The position numbers were made by a program, and so were the translations under genes. Below the pieces are notes generated by a model, which had not been told where the DNA came from, ran no database searches, and saw only the letters and a list, made by a program, of their open reading frames with translations. Below, one piece after another: positions 58,001-64,000 of a stretch of 64,000 nt of DNA (position 1 is the stretch's first letter; each line of letters begins with the position of its first letter). This DNA comes from Oncomelania hupensis (Eukaryota > Mollusca > Gastropoda > Littorinimorpha > Pomatiopsidae), in NCBI GenBank assembly GCA_036898135.1, contig CM072525.1, forward strand, positions 21,605,037 through 21,669,036. Reading direction: 5' to 3'.

Positions 58001-61000
58001 GCAGGTACATTCACACGCGAGCCTCCACTCGCCCACACATGTGCACCCAAACACAAACAAACGCATGATGCACCCACATGTACAAAAATGCAAAGCAAGC
58101 AAAAGAAAATAACTAGGTCTACACTAACTCTACTACATCCCTTCTCTCTCCGACAGAAAAGAAAAAAAATGATAACGACACAGAATACATCCACAGTAAC
58201 TCAATTAAACTCCTTCTCTCTCTTACCTTACAAAAAAAAAAAAACAGAAAGAAGAGGAGAAAGAGAAGAAGAGAAAGGGAAGAAGGAATAGACAGGAGAA
58301 GCAGCAGCAACAGCAGAAAAAGAAGAACCAGCAGAAGATGATGAAGAAAGCTCTAAATTAATAATAAATCAATACTAGATGCTAATACACGTTATTCCCC
58401 TTATTACCAATCAGGCCCTAAATTAATAATTAATTAATACTGGATGCAGCCTATTCACACTTTTCCCCATACTACCAATCAGGCTCAAAGCATGGCGATC
58501 TGTACCAACATACATGTTCATATGTTTCACACACACACAACATGCGGTGTAAAGACAGGGAGATCTCTATTAGAAAACGGAAAGAAATTTGAATTTTTAC
58601 TTTTTAATCTTTAAATTGACTGCATTCAATACCATTATACCACTAAGCACTATCCTCATCTTATTCTGCGTGGAAGTTACTGAGGCAAACTGTACATAGT
58701 TTTATTTTCTGTGGCTTTACCGAGGCATAATTGGTTTATAATATGCAGGATTTCAGTGTTTGGTTGGACACTGTCAGAAGACATTTTCCAGAATTTAAGA
58801 TTTTGATAACTGTATTTCTTCCCAAGAAATTAAAAAAAAAGTGTCCTGATGCTGAACGTGATACATTCCTTTGGAAACATAAAACCATGTGTCTTCTACC
58901 TTGTCCTGGTAGAAGAAACAGTCTCGTCGCTTGGCACAGGGCACGTGGTACTGGTTAGGGCATCGAGGCTTGAAACACTTGAGAGTGGCGCCCGTCTTCT
59001 TGCAAACGCAGCACTCGGTGACCTGCCCCCTAGCGTAGGCTGCATCCACGTTGGTCAGAGACCCGCTCAGCAGTTCAACCACCTCCGTCGACCACAGCAC
59101 GCAGTTCAGATGAACCCACTTGCCAACCTCGAGGTTCAGAAGCCTGGATCAAGCAATGCATCATCACAGTAGCCCCAATCATTTATTCCATCAATGAATA
59201 TTGATTTAGTAACCATAATTACCCATAACCCACTACATCACGGTTCAGTAGACTGAAATGATGACCAGTGATGATGATGATGATGCTGATGTAATCTTGT
59301 ATAGCACAGTTCTCCACAAAAACAATTCTTGCTCATTGTGTTCAAAATATTTTTTAAAAAAATTTTAAAAAAGGAAAATGGGCAGTAGTCATTCAATCAA
59401 ACCACAAGTTGGACACCATTGCAAAAACAAATATGTCCAAAGTCTTCACTCCAATTATTCACCAACCACTGAGGAATCAAAACAATTTTTAAGAACATCT
59501 TTTCACACACAAACCTGAGACAAGCAATGAAATCTCATACTAGTTTTAAGCTCAAACATGATCCATGCACAATTCTGACTCTTGTTTTGATTTGCAACAG
59601 GATTAATAAACTTGCTGTCCATTCAAATCAACACTTTGTAAACCCAATACAATACAATGGTACTTCAAACTGGTTGCAATGGAGCAAAATGGAATTGAAG
59701 AAGGTGGATATAAGAGTGAAAATGGTAACAAATGTATCTCTGCTACACGCACTTAGCACTTTCATCCAACCAACAAATGCATGCACACAAACCCACAGGA
59801 GGGAAGAAGAGAGGGCAAATAAGGGGTGGAACAAACCTGCCAGGTCCATTGGGTTCTCCGTCACCCATTTCATGGCAGAATTCACATACCCGGGTGTCCT
59901 CGGGCAGTTTGTCAGTTGGCATTGTCATTGTCAGTGACTTCCACAGCTGTAACAAATCAAACCATCAGTCAACCCACCAATGACATGGTGATGACAATGT
60001 TGTTGTTGACAGTGATCATATTACTGGTTATCCTATTACCGATGATGATGACAAAGTTGATGATGCTGTTGAGGATCACAGTAGGGAAGATAATAATTAT
60101 GTCAGTGATAATGAATAAAAGAAAATGATGCTTTTCAAACATATACTTACATCGTTGACCTCTTTATTAGATTTTTGCGGTTGTTTGACAGACTTGAAGG
60201 ACAGGTCCCATCGTTTCCATCTATCATCGCGCCATCTCTTCACCAACGGCTGTTCAATTAGAAATAAAAGGTAAAACTTAGGCAAGTCCAAAGTCAAAAG
60301 AATCAGTACCATATTTTCCGATGTATAAGCCACACCAAGTCACAAACCTTTAAAAAAAATTTATTTTTATTTTTTTTACATTGAAAAAGCTACAATCAAT
60401 GCCATGTATAAGCCGCAACTGATGTTTCATCCTTCTCCTTCGGATGAGAGTATAAACCAAGGTCTAGTTTGTGCATGCATGCATTCCGTGGCATGGGCTT
60501 TAACCCTCTAACCCTCACAGCAGCCTAAGCCTTATCTGCTTCTATTTCCTAGGTCAAGGCAAGTAACTCCGTCAAAATGCTACACCATGCACATAAAAAA
60601 ATAAATTAAAAATGCACCACTCAAAATTATGTTCCACTTATCATTATTAATAAATCAACCACGTATTTTTCTTCAAAATGAAATGTTACACATACATTTT
60701 TACAATGTGTTGCAACTGGAAAAAAAAATCTGAATGTCCACATTGCATACTGCACAACATGCAGCAAAACGATCATTGCCACAAATAATAAAGCACCGAT
60801 TGTTCATCGTTGCCGTTATTCAAATCCGATAGAAACAGATCGTCAAAGTGAAAGTCTAAATCACTTTCCTCTCCATCATTAACCTGTACCAAATCAGCCT
60901 CCTAAAAACCTTCAAATTGGTCATGTTCTTCAAGAATCTGACACCATAATTCTCCGCCTCTCAAACTTCAAACGTTAATCAAACTTTGAAAATTCACTGT

Positions 61001-63837
61001 GTGCGTTCTACACACTCTATACATACAGTGAAAACTCCGCCGGAAACTGCAGGAAATCACGATCACGTGTGCGAGAGTCTCGCACATTTGCTATAAATAG
61101 ATTTCCCACATGGCAGCCTCTGAGCAGACCACGTCATTACCGGCTGCTGATGGTCGCTCCGCGAACGTGCACATAGCAAAAATGTGGTTCGCTCTAGGTC
61201 GCTCCGCGTGTTAAAGGGTTAAAGATCCTGATGCTCATGCCACAGACATAGAGTGCCGGCTACACAAATACACTCAGCAAGCACTAGGTCCCTTCTCCCT
61301 CTCCCCAGTCGCCCAGGATTGTGCCCAGTTGTCTGTGAGAAAGACTATGCGCCCAAAGGTTGCAGGTGGGCGCCTCGGGCGGCCTTATTTAAATCCTGCA
61401 TCGACCATCGCTTTGAGCAGCTCTTGAGATTTATAAGATTTATTAAAATAAAAAATCCTGTGGCTCAGTTTCAAATAGCTGGAGTAAAACGCTGTCAAGT
61501 CCAGTCATGATTCAGTCGATATGTTGTAGGAACTTCCTTATGTGTCTACTATGCCAGTAGATCCTGTGTCATCCACTTTCTCCCTCAGGTGGGGGATGTT
61601 CATGGAGTACAGGACCAAATGACTCTAAAACACTCCATGTTGTAGACTGGCGTAATATCAGCGATGTTAAAATGTCATGGGAGCACTTGAACACCAGTCA
61701 AAATTCAAAACAGGAACAGCCACAAACAAGCCGCAATTGTTGCTTTCAGGCATGCTACTCTGAAAATTTTGTTTTCCAGGAAAATTTTGGAAGGATTAGC
61801 AGAGCCCCGAGAGCGAGCCTGCAAAGCAGGCGAGCCCCCTAGGAAGGCCCAAGGGCATGACCCCCCCGGAATTTTTTTTTTTTTTTTAAAGTTAAAATCT
61901 GTGCAATCTGGCACATTCTGAGCACTTTTTGAGAGACGAAAAATCAATCAAATTGCCCGGAACCTTAAGCTTTTCGATGTGGTCGCCAAATTTCTAGACG
62001 TACTTCTTTTTTTCTTTTTCTTTTCCGACAACTTTTACTTCATAATCCAGTGTTCTCTGCAGCCAGTCCCAACGCCACTTGTTTTTGATACCTTTGTCCC
62101 AGTCTCCTACTGTGTTTCTTATTACAATGTCGGTTCGAAACATTTTGATACTATGCTACTATTAGTAGTATTTGTCATCACAAAAACGCTTCCATACGTT
62201 ATCAAACTTAAAAAAAAACAGAGAATCGTGGTGAAGACTGTCAAAAGTCAAACGGAAACAACTGGCTATAACACAGAGCGAATCATGTAAGAGAGAAGCA
62301 ATCTGATTGGTGAGATAAATTTAGCTAGCCAATCACAACGCTGCTTTGATATGATCGTTAAATTGACTGTCATGGCGGTCTAGCAGACGAATCCCGCTGA
62401 TATCGCCTACCGTGATAAGAACGCTTGCTTTTTTTTTTCGACACAGTTTTTTTTAATACTCCCGGAAATTTTTCAATCACCTGGAAAGCCAAAGATCGAT
62501 TTCCCGGAATTCCTGGAATTCCAGGAAAAGTAGCATGCCTGGCTTTTAACTGAAGAGGTCAATGTATTGGAAAAAACAGTAGCGCCTTAAAGATAAGAAA
62601 ATACAGTACATAATCAAGATATTAAAATGGATATGCTCGATACCGAACCTGAAAGACACACTTAAAATATATTAATGATAAAAACCGCTAGCGTTTATGT
62701 ATTTAAGAAATATTTAATGTAGAATATAATTCAGGACAAAAAAAAGCTAAAATAGTTGATGCTCCACATACCTTAGCAAGGTAGCTGTCCTGCGATTGCG
62801 TGCTGGAGGTTCGGCGGTGCCTTTTTCCAGCTTTTTCCTCCTTGCCTCTCAGTGTCGGGGATAGCATGGGATGGTGAGGAGAACCTAGCCCTCCGATCCT
62901 CAACCCAGGGCTCACTAACGATGACGGAGCTGGGGAAGCAGTTGGGGAGGAAAGGGATGAAGGGCCAGGGGTAGGAGTGTTGGGAGTGTCGGGCTGAGTG
63001 GTGGCAGAGGCTGACAGGGAGAGGGCAGGGCTAGATGTGCTGATGGACAACTGCTCGGTCATGCCCATCACAAATTTGGGAGAGGCCACTGTTGGCGATT
63101 CAGCCTTAATGTCTTTGCTGTTGTCTGTTTCCATTTTGGTGTCTTCGTCCTTGCCGTTGGTGATGATGGTGGTGTTGCTGTTATCTTCTTCGTCGTCGGC
63201 ATCGTCATCCAATTCCTGGATCCTGGGTGCTGTTTGCAGGAACTGGTTCATACAGTTCATACTGCACCATGTTACCTCTTCATTGTCTGCCTCCTACACA
63301 CAACATAAAGAAACTGTGGTTTATTGGCCAATCGTAAAACGATTTTTCAAAATACCTTTACATTTACATTTTATTTCAGCTGCTGCATACTCTTCCTCAA
63401 TCTTCTGCTACTACTCCTGAAGTGATCCTAAACTCCTAAATTGTCTGTGTAACAATTTTTTTAATATATATATATATAAAGAATAAGTAACTTTTTAACC
63501 CTTAATTTAAAAACAATCCCCATTTTAAGCTATGCATATACATGTATTAGCAATTTGGTGAGTTTCAAATCTTCCCAGCAACTTCCATAATAATCTCTGG
63601 GTTAAGTATGGATCACTTGGAATTATATCGCTAATACGTAAACTGCTTTAGCTTCTGTGTGAATCCAAAATAAAAGAAGGGAAAAAGAAGAACATACCAA
63701 ATTGTCAGGGATGAGGTTTGGAGGTAGCTCCGATTTGTGTTTGCGGATGCCGGAATTGAGCAACACCACATGACAGTGGCCGCAGAATGTAGGCTTGGTG
63801 CGCATCAGGGCCTGAATGTTGATCACATCCTCTTTGT
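43649..63837 (-). CDS. KMT2C: KMT2C/KMT2D (MLL3/4, Trithorax-related) H3K4 methyltransferase, C-terminal part
   Basis: This enzyme is the catalytic subunit of the COMPASS-like complex that mono-methylates H3K4 at enhancers. Fifteen minus-strand exons join to about 809 residues and end in a normal stop; upstream exons lie past 64000. In order (visible numbering) they hold: a Cys/His-rich segment (1-70), a low-complexity S/T/P linker (about 90-215), an extended PHD finger (about 274-378), FYRN (about 433-480), FYRC (about 480-570), the Win motif GCARSEPK (606-613, binds WDR5), SET (about 680-795) with NHSCSPNC at 746-753, and post-SET Cys at 797, 799 and 804. The pattern NPTGCARSEP, GGPARYINHSC and YDYKFDFEDDQHKIPC is KMT2C/D, not KMT2A/B. 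Invertebrates usually have one co-orthologue of KMT2C and KMT2D, so the symbol is a family label. Confidence 0.96.
44322..44504 (-). CDS. KMT2C: KMT2C/D exon, SET catalytic core
   Basis: Encodes 61 residues NRGVYMFRIDNETVVDATM to RRITKGEE. It includes GGPARYINHSCSPNC, the AdoMet and knot-forming SET motif. Acceptor TTTTCAG, donor GAG|GTGAGA, phase 0. Confidence 0.98.
44704..44932 (+). repeat. 45-bp minisatellite, 5 units, beside the SET exon
   Basis: Unit GTGAAGCAAAATAAACCATG... of 45 bp repeated five times with few changes. Because 45 is a multiple of 3, all three minus frames stay open and encode 15-residue repeats. I regard them as artefacts inside an intron. Confidence 0.93.
45270..46417 (+). 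mobile_element. hAT-like element 2 with transposase C-terminal part
   Basis: 1148 bp with the same perfect CAGACCTGCCTACC terminal inverted repeats as the element at 33470 and a perfect 6-bp duplication CTTACG (45264-45269, 46418-46423). The open frame 45629-45868 encodes SSAPCERVFSIVRKNATPQR then EALLVLKS, a hAT-type C-terminal dimerisation motif. The N-terminal and catalytic parts are absent. It lies in the KMT2C/D intron between the two SET exons. Confidence 0.85.
45436..45589 (+). repeat. 77-bp tandem duplication with palindromic GTCACGTGAC
   Basis: Two nearly identical 77-bp units, starting GGCTTGTGATTAGTCGAGAA, inside hAT-like element 2 just before its open frame. Each has the E-box palindrome GTCACGTGAC. 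Confidence 0.93.
46424..47549. other. KMT2C/D intron remainder
   Basis: No recognised repeat or exon. GC content rises around 47040-47240 with two GGGCTATTTATAGCT / GAAGCTATTTATAGCT motifs. Confidence 0.35.
47550..47666 (-). CDS. KMT2C: KMT2C/D exon, SET N-terminal part
   Basis: Encodes GLGLYAARDLEKYQMVIEYI to EYDNQ. GLGLYAARD is the AdoMet-binding start of SET and VIEYIG-IIRNEVANR a hallmark of the family. Phase 0 at both ends. Confidence 0.97.
48370..48668 (-). mobile_element. tRNA-derived SINE, family 1 (minus copy)
   Basis: The minus strand starts GCGAGCGTTGTGGCCAAGTG, has B box region GGTGTGGGTTCGATCC and core TTTTCTCCGGGTACTTTGGT, then CCCAAACCCAACC reversed near the 3' end. Confidence 0.85.
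48735..49175 (-). repeat. Interspersed repeat T (minus copy)
   Basis: Shares CCTTTGGGTGCATAGTCTG, CAATCCTGGCTGACCGGGGA and GATCTTTAAAGTCCATG, in reverse, with 60440-61440, and GCTCTCATCCGAAGGA with 60435. The end at 48745-48775 has the CACTTTTCCAGTTCAAG tail. A third partial copy is at 53856-53995. Confidence 0.7.
49219..49396 (-). CDS. KMT2C: KMT2C/D exon, pre-SET
   Basis: Encodes VHTLQSIGGRPLPLSGNRPV to VYLGRSRIQ, the segment just before SET (NVYLARSRIQ in human). A second possible acceptor, TTTCAG|GCA, lies inside the exon. The donor is CAG|GTGAGG. Confidence 0.93.
49585..49998. mobile_element. Small DNA-transposon-like element with 13-bp inverted repeats
   Basis: 414 bp between CAGAGGTACCAAC and GTTGGCACCTCTG (12 of 13 match). 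AATACTGACAA occurs three times near one end and AACAAGCTGATTTTCAT twice in the middle. A target duplication is unclear (TTATT on both sides, offset by one). Confidence 0.65.
50054..50184 (-). CDS. KMT2C: KMT2C/D exon with Win motif
   Basis: Encodes LPGVDLLQNYKMKFGRSPL to RTHFR. NPTGCARSEPK is the WDR5-interacting (Win) motif conserved in KMT2 enzymes, with the key Arg in A-R-S-E-P. Ends AG|GTAAA. Confidence 0.95.
50355..50760 (+). mobile_element. tRNA-derived SINE with same core as family 1
   Basis: Head near 50360-50430 with a B box GGTTCGATTCC, then core TTTTTCTCTGGGTACTCCGG at about 50461. An 18-19-bp tandem repeat (50495-50585, TCTTCAATAATGGTATTGG) follows, then a body resembling the SINE at 26880-27000. 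Confidence 0.7.
50495..50585 (+). repeat. 19-bp tandem repeat, about 5 units
   Basis: TCTTCAATAATGGTATTGG repeated with minor changes within the SINE. Confidence 0.9.
50815..50945 (-). CDS. KMT2C: KMT2C/D exon, FYRC C-terminal half
   Basis: Encodes LSHEMIKRLKDMRDAADVVK to ITRILES, matching the KGEDLFGLTVSAVARIAES region. Acceptor TTGTTGCAG, donor TCG|GTAAGA. Confidence 0.92.
51228..51390 (-). CDS. KMT2C: KMT2C/D exon, FYRC domain
   Basis: Encodes VGYQATRFLYSLRQMYRRCR to YRNTNPE. VGYQATR..WS...RRC.Y.CSI is the FYRC opening of KMT2 enzymes; here F-L-Y replaces the usual I-Y-W. The donor is AAA|GTGAGT. Confidence 0.95.
51545..52506 (+). mobile_element. RTE-like LINE, 5'-truncated, C-terminal half open
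   Basis: A 311-codon open frame (51559-52494) holds the end of the reverse transcriptase: GVRQGCLLSPTLFN, FADD at residues 47-50, YGMEISAEKTK, FKYLGAIVSD, then YACEAWTLT and GRRRGRPKKRWEDNI. It is the least damaged copy here but lacks endonuclease and RT N-terminus. The tail has GGATA units (52487-52507). It lies in the KMT2C/D intron between 51390 and 53140, opposite to the gene. Clade call (RTE) is from recalled family features. Confidence 0.9.
52598..52861 (-). mobile_element. tRNA-derived SINE, family 1 (second minus copy)
   Basis: Minus strand: head GCTAGCGTTATGGCCAAATG, B box GGGATCGATCCC, core TTTTCTCCGGGTACTCCGGT, then CCCAAACCCAACC reversed. Adjacent to the 3' tail of the RTE-like LINE. 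Confidence 0.85.
53140..53278 (-). CDS. KMT2C: KMT2C/D exon, FYRN domain
   Basis: Encodes IVCSLITPDEGSHTLRIGSL to ENYIYP. LRIGSLILHRIGQLLPHQ is the FYRN signature (RVGSLIFHTIGQLLPQQ in human). The donor is CCT|GTATGT. Confidence 0.94.
53856..53995 (+). repeat. Interspersed repeat T, partial copy with intact TTAA site
   Basis: GATGAGAGCTTAAACTGAGG and ACATGGACTTTTAAAGATCC match the two sides of the TTAA element at 60500-61222, giving its unoccupied target. Confidence 0.75.
54091..54209 (-). CDS. KMT2C: KMT2C/D exon before FYRN
   Basis: Encodes TITCASHTNYVKPFINEE to DEDKQVA plus AG of a Ser codon. The KRKVYISRDED segment aligns with FRRVYVQRDE of human KMT2C. Acceptor TTATTAG, donor CAG|GTGAGA. 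Confidence 0.9.
54970..55028 (+). repeat. (AAT)n microsatellite in KMT2C/D intron
   Basis: About 19 units. Confidence 0.96.
55077..55878 (+). repeat. TGACCTTGA-rich interspersed repeat, copy B
   Basis: Starts GCCCATATGACTCACATGCT. TGACCTTGA is at 55330 and its reverse TCAAGGTCA at 55281. It ends with a G-rich expansion (55741-55856) before GTACATAGATTCACATGCGA. Confidence 0.85.
55741..55856 (+). repeat. G-rich tract
   Basis: About 116 bp with several runs of 3 to 18 G on the plus strand, the C-rich strand being the KMT2C/D sense strand. It satisfies the simple G-quadruplex pattern many times over. Confidence 0.9.
55990..57522 (+). repeat. TGACCTTGA-rich interspersed repeat, copy C (split by a TTAA element)
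   Basis: Starts AATCCATATGATTCACATGC and ends near CTATACATGCGAGTC. TGACCTTGA occurs at 56115, 56126 and 56210. Interrupted at 56642-57350. Confidence 0.85.
56642..57350 (+). mobile_element. piggyBac-like TTAA element 1 with acidic ORF fragment
   Basis: TTAA-CCCTTTT at one end and AAAAGGGG-TTAA at the other, inserted in repeat copy C. An internal open frame (56844-57119) contains NLVQIDPSKESDLDIDLEA, an acidic segment like piggyBac transposase N-termini. A related segment is in the element at 60500. No catalytic domain remains. Confidence 0.75.
57590..57614 (+). repeat. Poly-A run
   Basis: About 23 A at 57591-57613, just below the last ePHD exon. Confidence 0.9.
57740..57802 (-). CDS. KMT2C: KMT2C/D exon, last ePHD zinc pair
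   Basis: Encodes GLECRRHRKGKRKRPMPEQNH; C..H closes the ePHD as MLCPMH does in human. The acceptor TATTGCAG is good. The donor CAT|GTAATT is weak but is the only one that restores phase 0 before the next exon; a stop follows 12 nt later. Confidence 0.78.
58900..59143 (-). CDS. KMT2C: KMT2C/D exon, extended PHD core
   Basis: Encodes 81 residues from LLNLEVGKWVHLNCVLWS to CFFYQDK. It carries WVHLNC-LWSTEV, CVCKKTGAT and CPNQYHVPC, the zinc-binding series of the ePHD. Acceptor GATCCAG and donor AAG|GTAGAA. Confidence 0.95.
59837..59946 (-). CDS. KMT2C: KMT2C/D exon, start of extended PHD
   Basis: Encodes LWKSLTMTMPTDKLPED to GEPNGPG. It contains the first zinc pair CEFCHEMGDG, like CMFCHQVGDG of human KMT2C. 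Ends with AG of an Arg codon. Confidence 0.93.
60151..60249 (-). CDS. KMT2C: KMT2C/D exon (RWKRWDL block)
   Basis: Encodes PLVKRWRDDRWKRWDLSF to SNKEVND. The basic/aromatic RWKRW block precedes the extended PHD in KMT2C/D. Phase 0 at both ends; the donor is GAT|GTAAGT. Confidence 0.86.
60425..61440 (+). repeat. Interspersed repeat T, split by TTAA element 2
   Basis: Left part 60425-60499, right part 61223-61440. Together they reproduce, in opposite orientation, the copy at 48735-49175. Confidence 0.7.
60500..61222 (-). mobile_element. piggyBac-like TTAA element 2 with the same acidic fragment
   Basis: 723 bp bounded by TTAACCCTCTAAC and GTTAAAGGGTTAA. On the minus strand (about 60900-60775) it encodes ADLVQVNDGEESDLDFHFDD, alignable with NLVQIDPSKESDLDIDLEA of the element at 56642. 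The flanks match repeat T, whose unoccupied form is at 53908-53930. Confidence 0.75.
61747..62541. mobile_element. DNA-transposon-like element with CAGGCATGCTAC inverted repeats
   Basis: 795 bp between CAGGCATGCTACTCT and AAAAGTAGCATGCCTG. GCTTT flanks both sides, suggesting a 5-bp target duplication. It contains GAGCCTGCAAAGCAGGCGAG, a short palindrome-rich block. Coding capacity not seen. Confidence 0.75.
62772..63293 (-). CDS. KMT2C: KMT2C/D exon, zinc motif and disordered linker
   Basis: Encodes 174 residues. It opens with EADNEEVTWCSMNCMNQFL, a second half of the Cys-rich motif, then an acidic stretch and a long Ser/Pro/Thr-rich disordered linker ending HRRTSSTQSQDSYLAK. Acceptor TGTGTAG and donor AAG|GTATGT, both phase 0. 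Confidence 0.88.
63294..63697 (-). other. KMT2C/D intron
   Basis: 404-nt intron between the first two visible exons. Nothing else recognised apart from a short (TA)n at 63464-63478. Confidence 0.6.
63698..63837 (-). CDS. KMT2C: KMT2C/D exon with Cys/His-rich segment
   Basis: Encodes KEDVINIQALMRTKPTFCGH to LIPDNL. The FCGHC...GIRKHK pattern fits the FCHYCQVVVLGSGVRK segment of KMT2C/D. It enters with two bases of a codon from an exon outside the window and ends in phase 0 at TTG|GTATG. Confidence 0.88.
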
Positions 63838-64000
63838 CTGCAAGTACAAAACAACAGAAGTTTATAGGCATTTGTGAACAAACAGGATTGACTGAGACCA
63901 AGATTGTTTACTGTCTATGAACGACTACACAGAAATTTGCCCCTCAGCTGTGCAAACATAAACATACAACGTATGTAAAGTCAATAATAAAACAACCATC

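Noticed and set aside
57736..58291. 152-codon overlapping open frames on both strands
   Set aside because: The minus frame joins the real 21-codon ePHD exon (57740-57802) to intronic sequence, and the plus frame is its antisense shadow.

Overview
The window is animal nuclear DNA: split genes with GT-AG introns, long AT-rich introns, many (AAT)n microsatellites and dense transposon debris. Gene content and repeat types (RTE-like, Rex/CR1-like and L2-like LINEs with simple-repeat tails, tRNA-derived SINEs, hAT-, piggyBac- and pogo-like DNA elements) suggest a lophotrochozoan, most likely a gastropod mollusc. The species cannot be fixed from the sequence alone.

Three conserved protein-coding genes can be read. 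(1) DNPEP (aspartyl aminopeptidase, M18) is on the minus strand, 24794 to 10792. All 13 coding exons join in frame to 465 residues, and every expected metal-binding and catalytic residue is present. (2) MAD2L2/REV7 (HORMA protein of polymerase zeta and shieldin) is on the plus strand, 31402 to 36454. Six exons give about 198 residues; the short first coding exon was not found. (3) The C-terminal part of a KMT2C/KMT2D (MLL3/4, Trithorax-related) histone H3K4 methyltransferase is on the minus strand, 63837 to 43649. Fifteen exons give about 809 residues covering an extended PHD finger, FYRN, FYRC, the WDR5-binding Win motif, SET and post-SET; the gene continues beyond position 64000. DNPEP and MAD2L2 are divergent, MAD2L2 and KMT2C/D convergent. 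They are unrelated housekeeping, DNA-repair and chromatin genes, with no sign that they act together.

Layout: 1-8000 is a TE graveyard with nested LINEs. 8000-10790 is AT-rich and probably DNPEP 3'UTR. 10792-24794 is DNPEP, whose large introns hold a pogo-like MITE, a TGACCTTGA-rich repeat and a CR1-like LINE. 24900-31050 is the divergent intergenic region, bounded by two inverted copies of an unusual 10-bp-period CpG array. 31402-36454 is MAD2L2 with a hAT-like element in one intron. 36860-37393 is an interspersed repeat. 38200-43648 is unusually repeat-poor and may be a long KMT2C/D 3'UTR. 43649-63837 is KMT2C/D, with introns holding a second hAT-like element, two piggyBac-like elements, an RTE LINE, SINEs and two more TGACCTTGA repeats.

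The most notable structures are: the inverted 10-bp-period arrays between the divergent genes; two internally deleted hAT-like elements with perfect 6-bp target duplications carrying opposite ends of a transposase; two TTAA elements carrying the same acidic peptide fragment; a repeat family rich in nuclear-receptor extended half-sites; a diverged duplicate of a DNPEP exon; and a DNPEP 5' splice site triplicated along with (ATT)n tracts.
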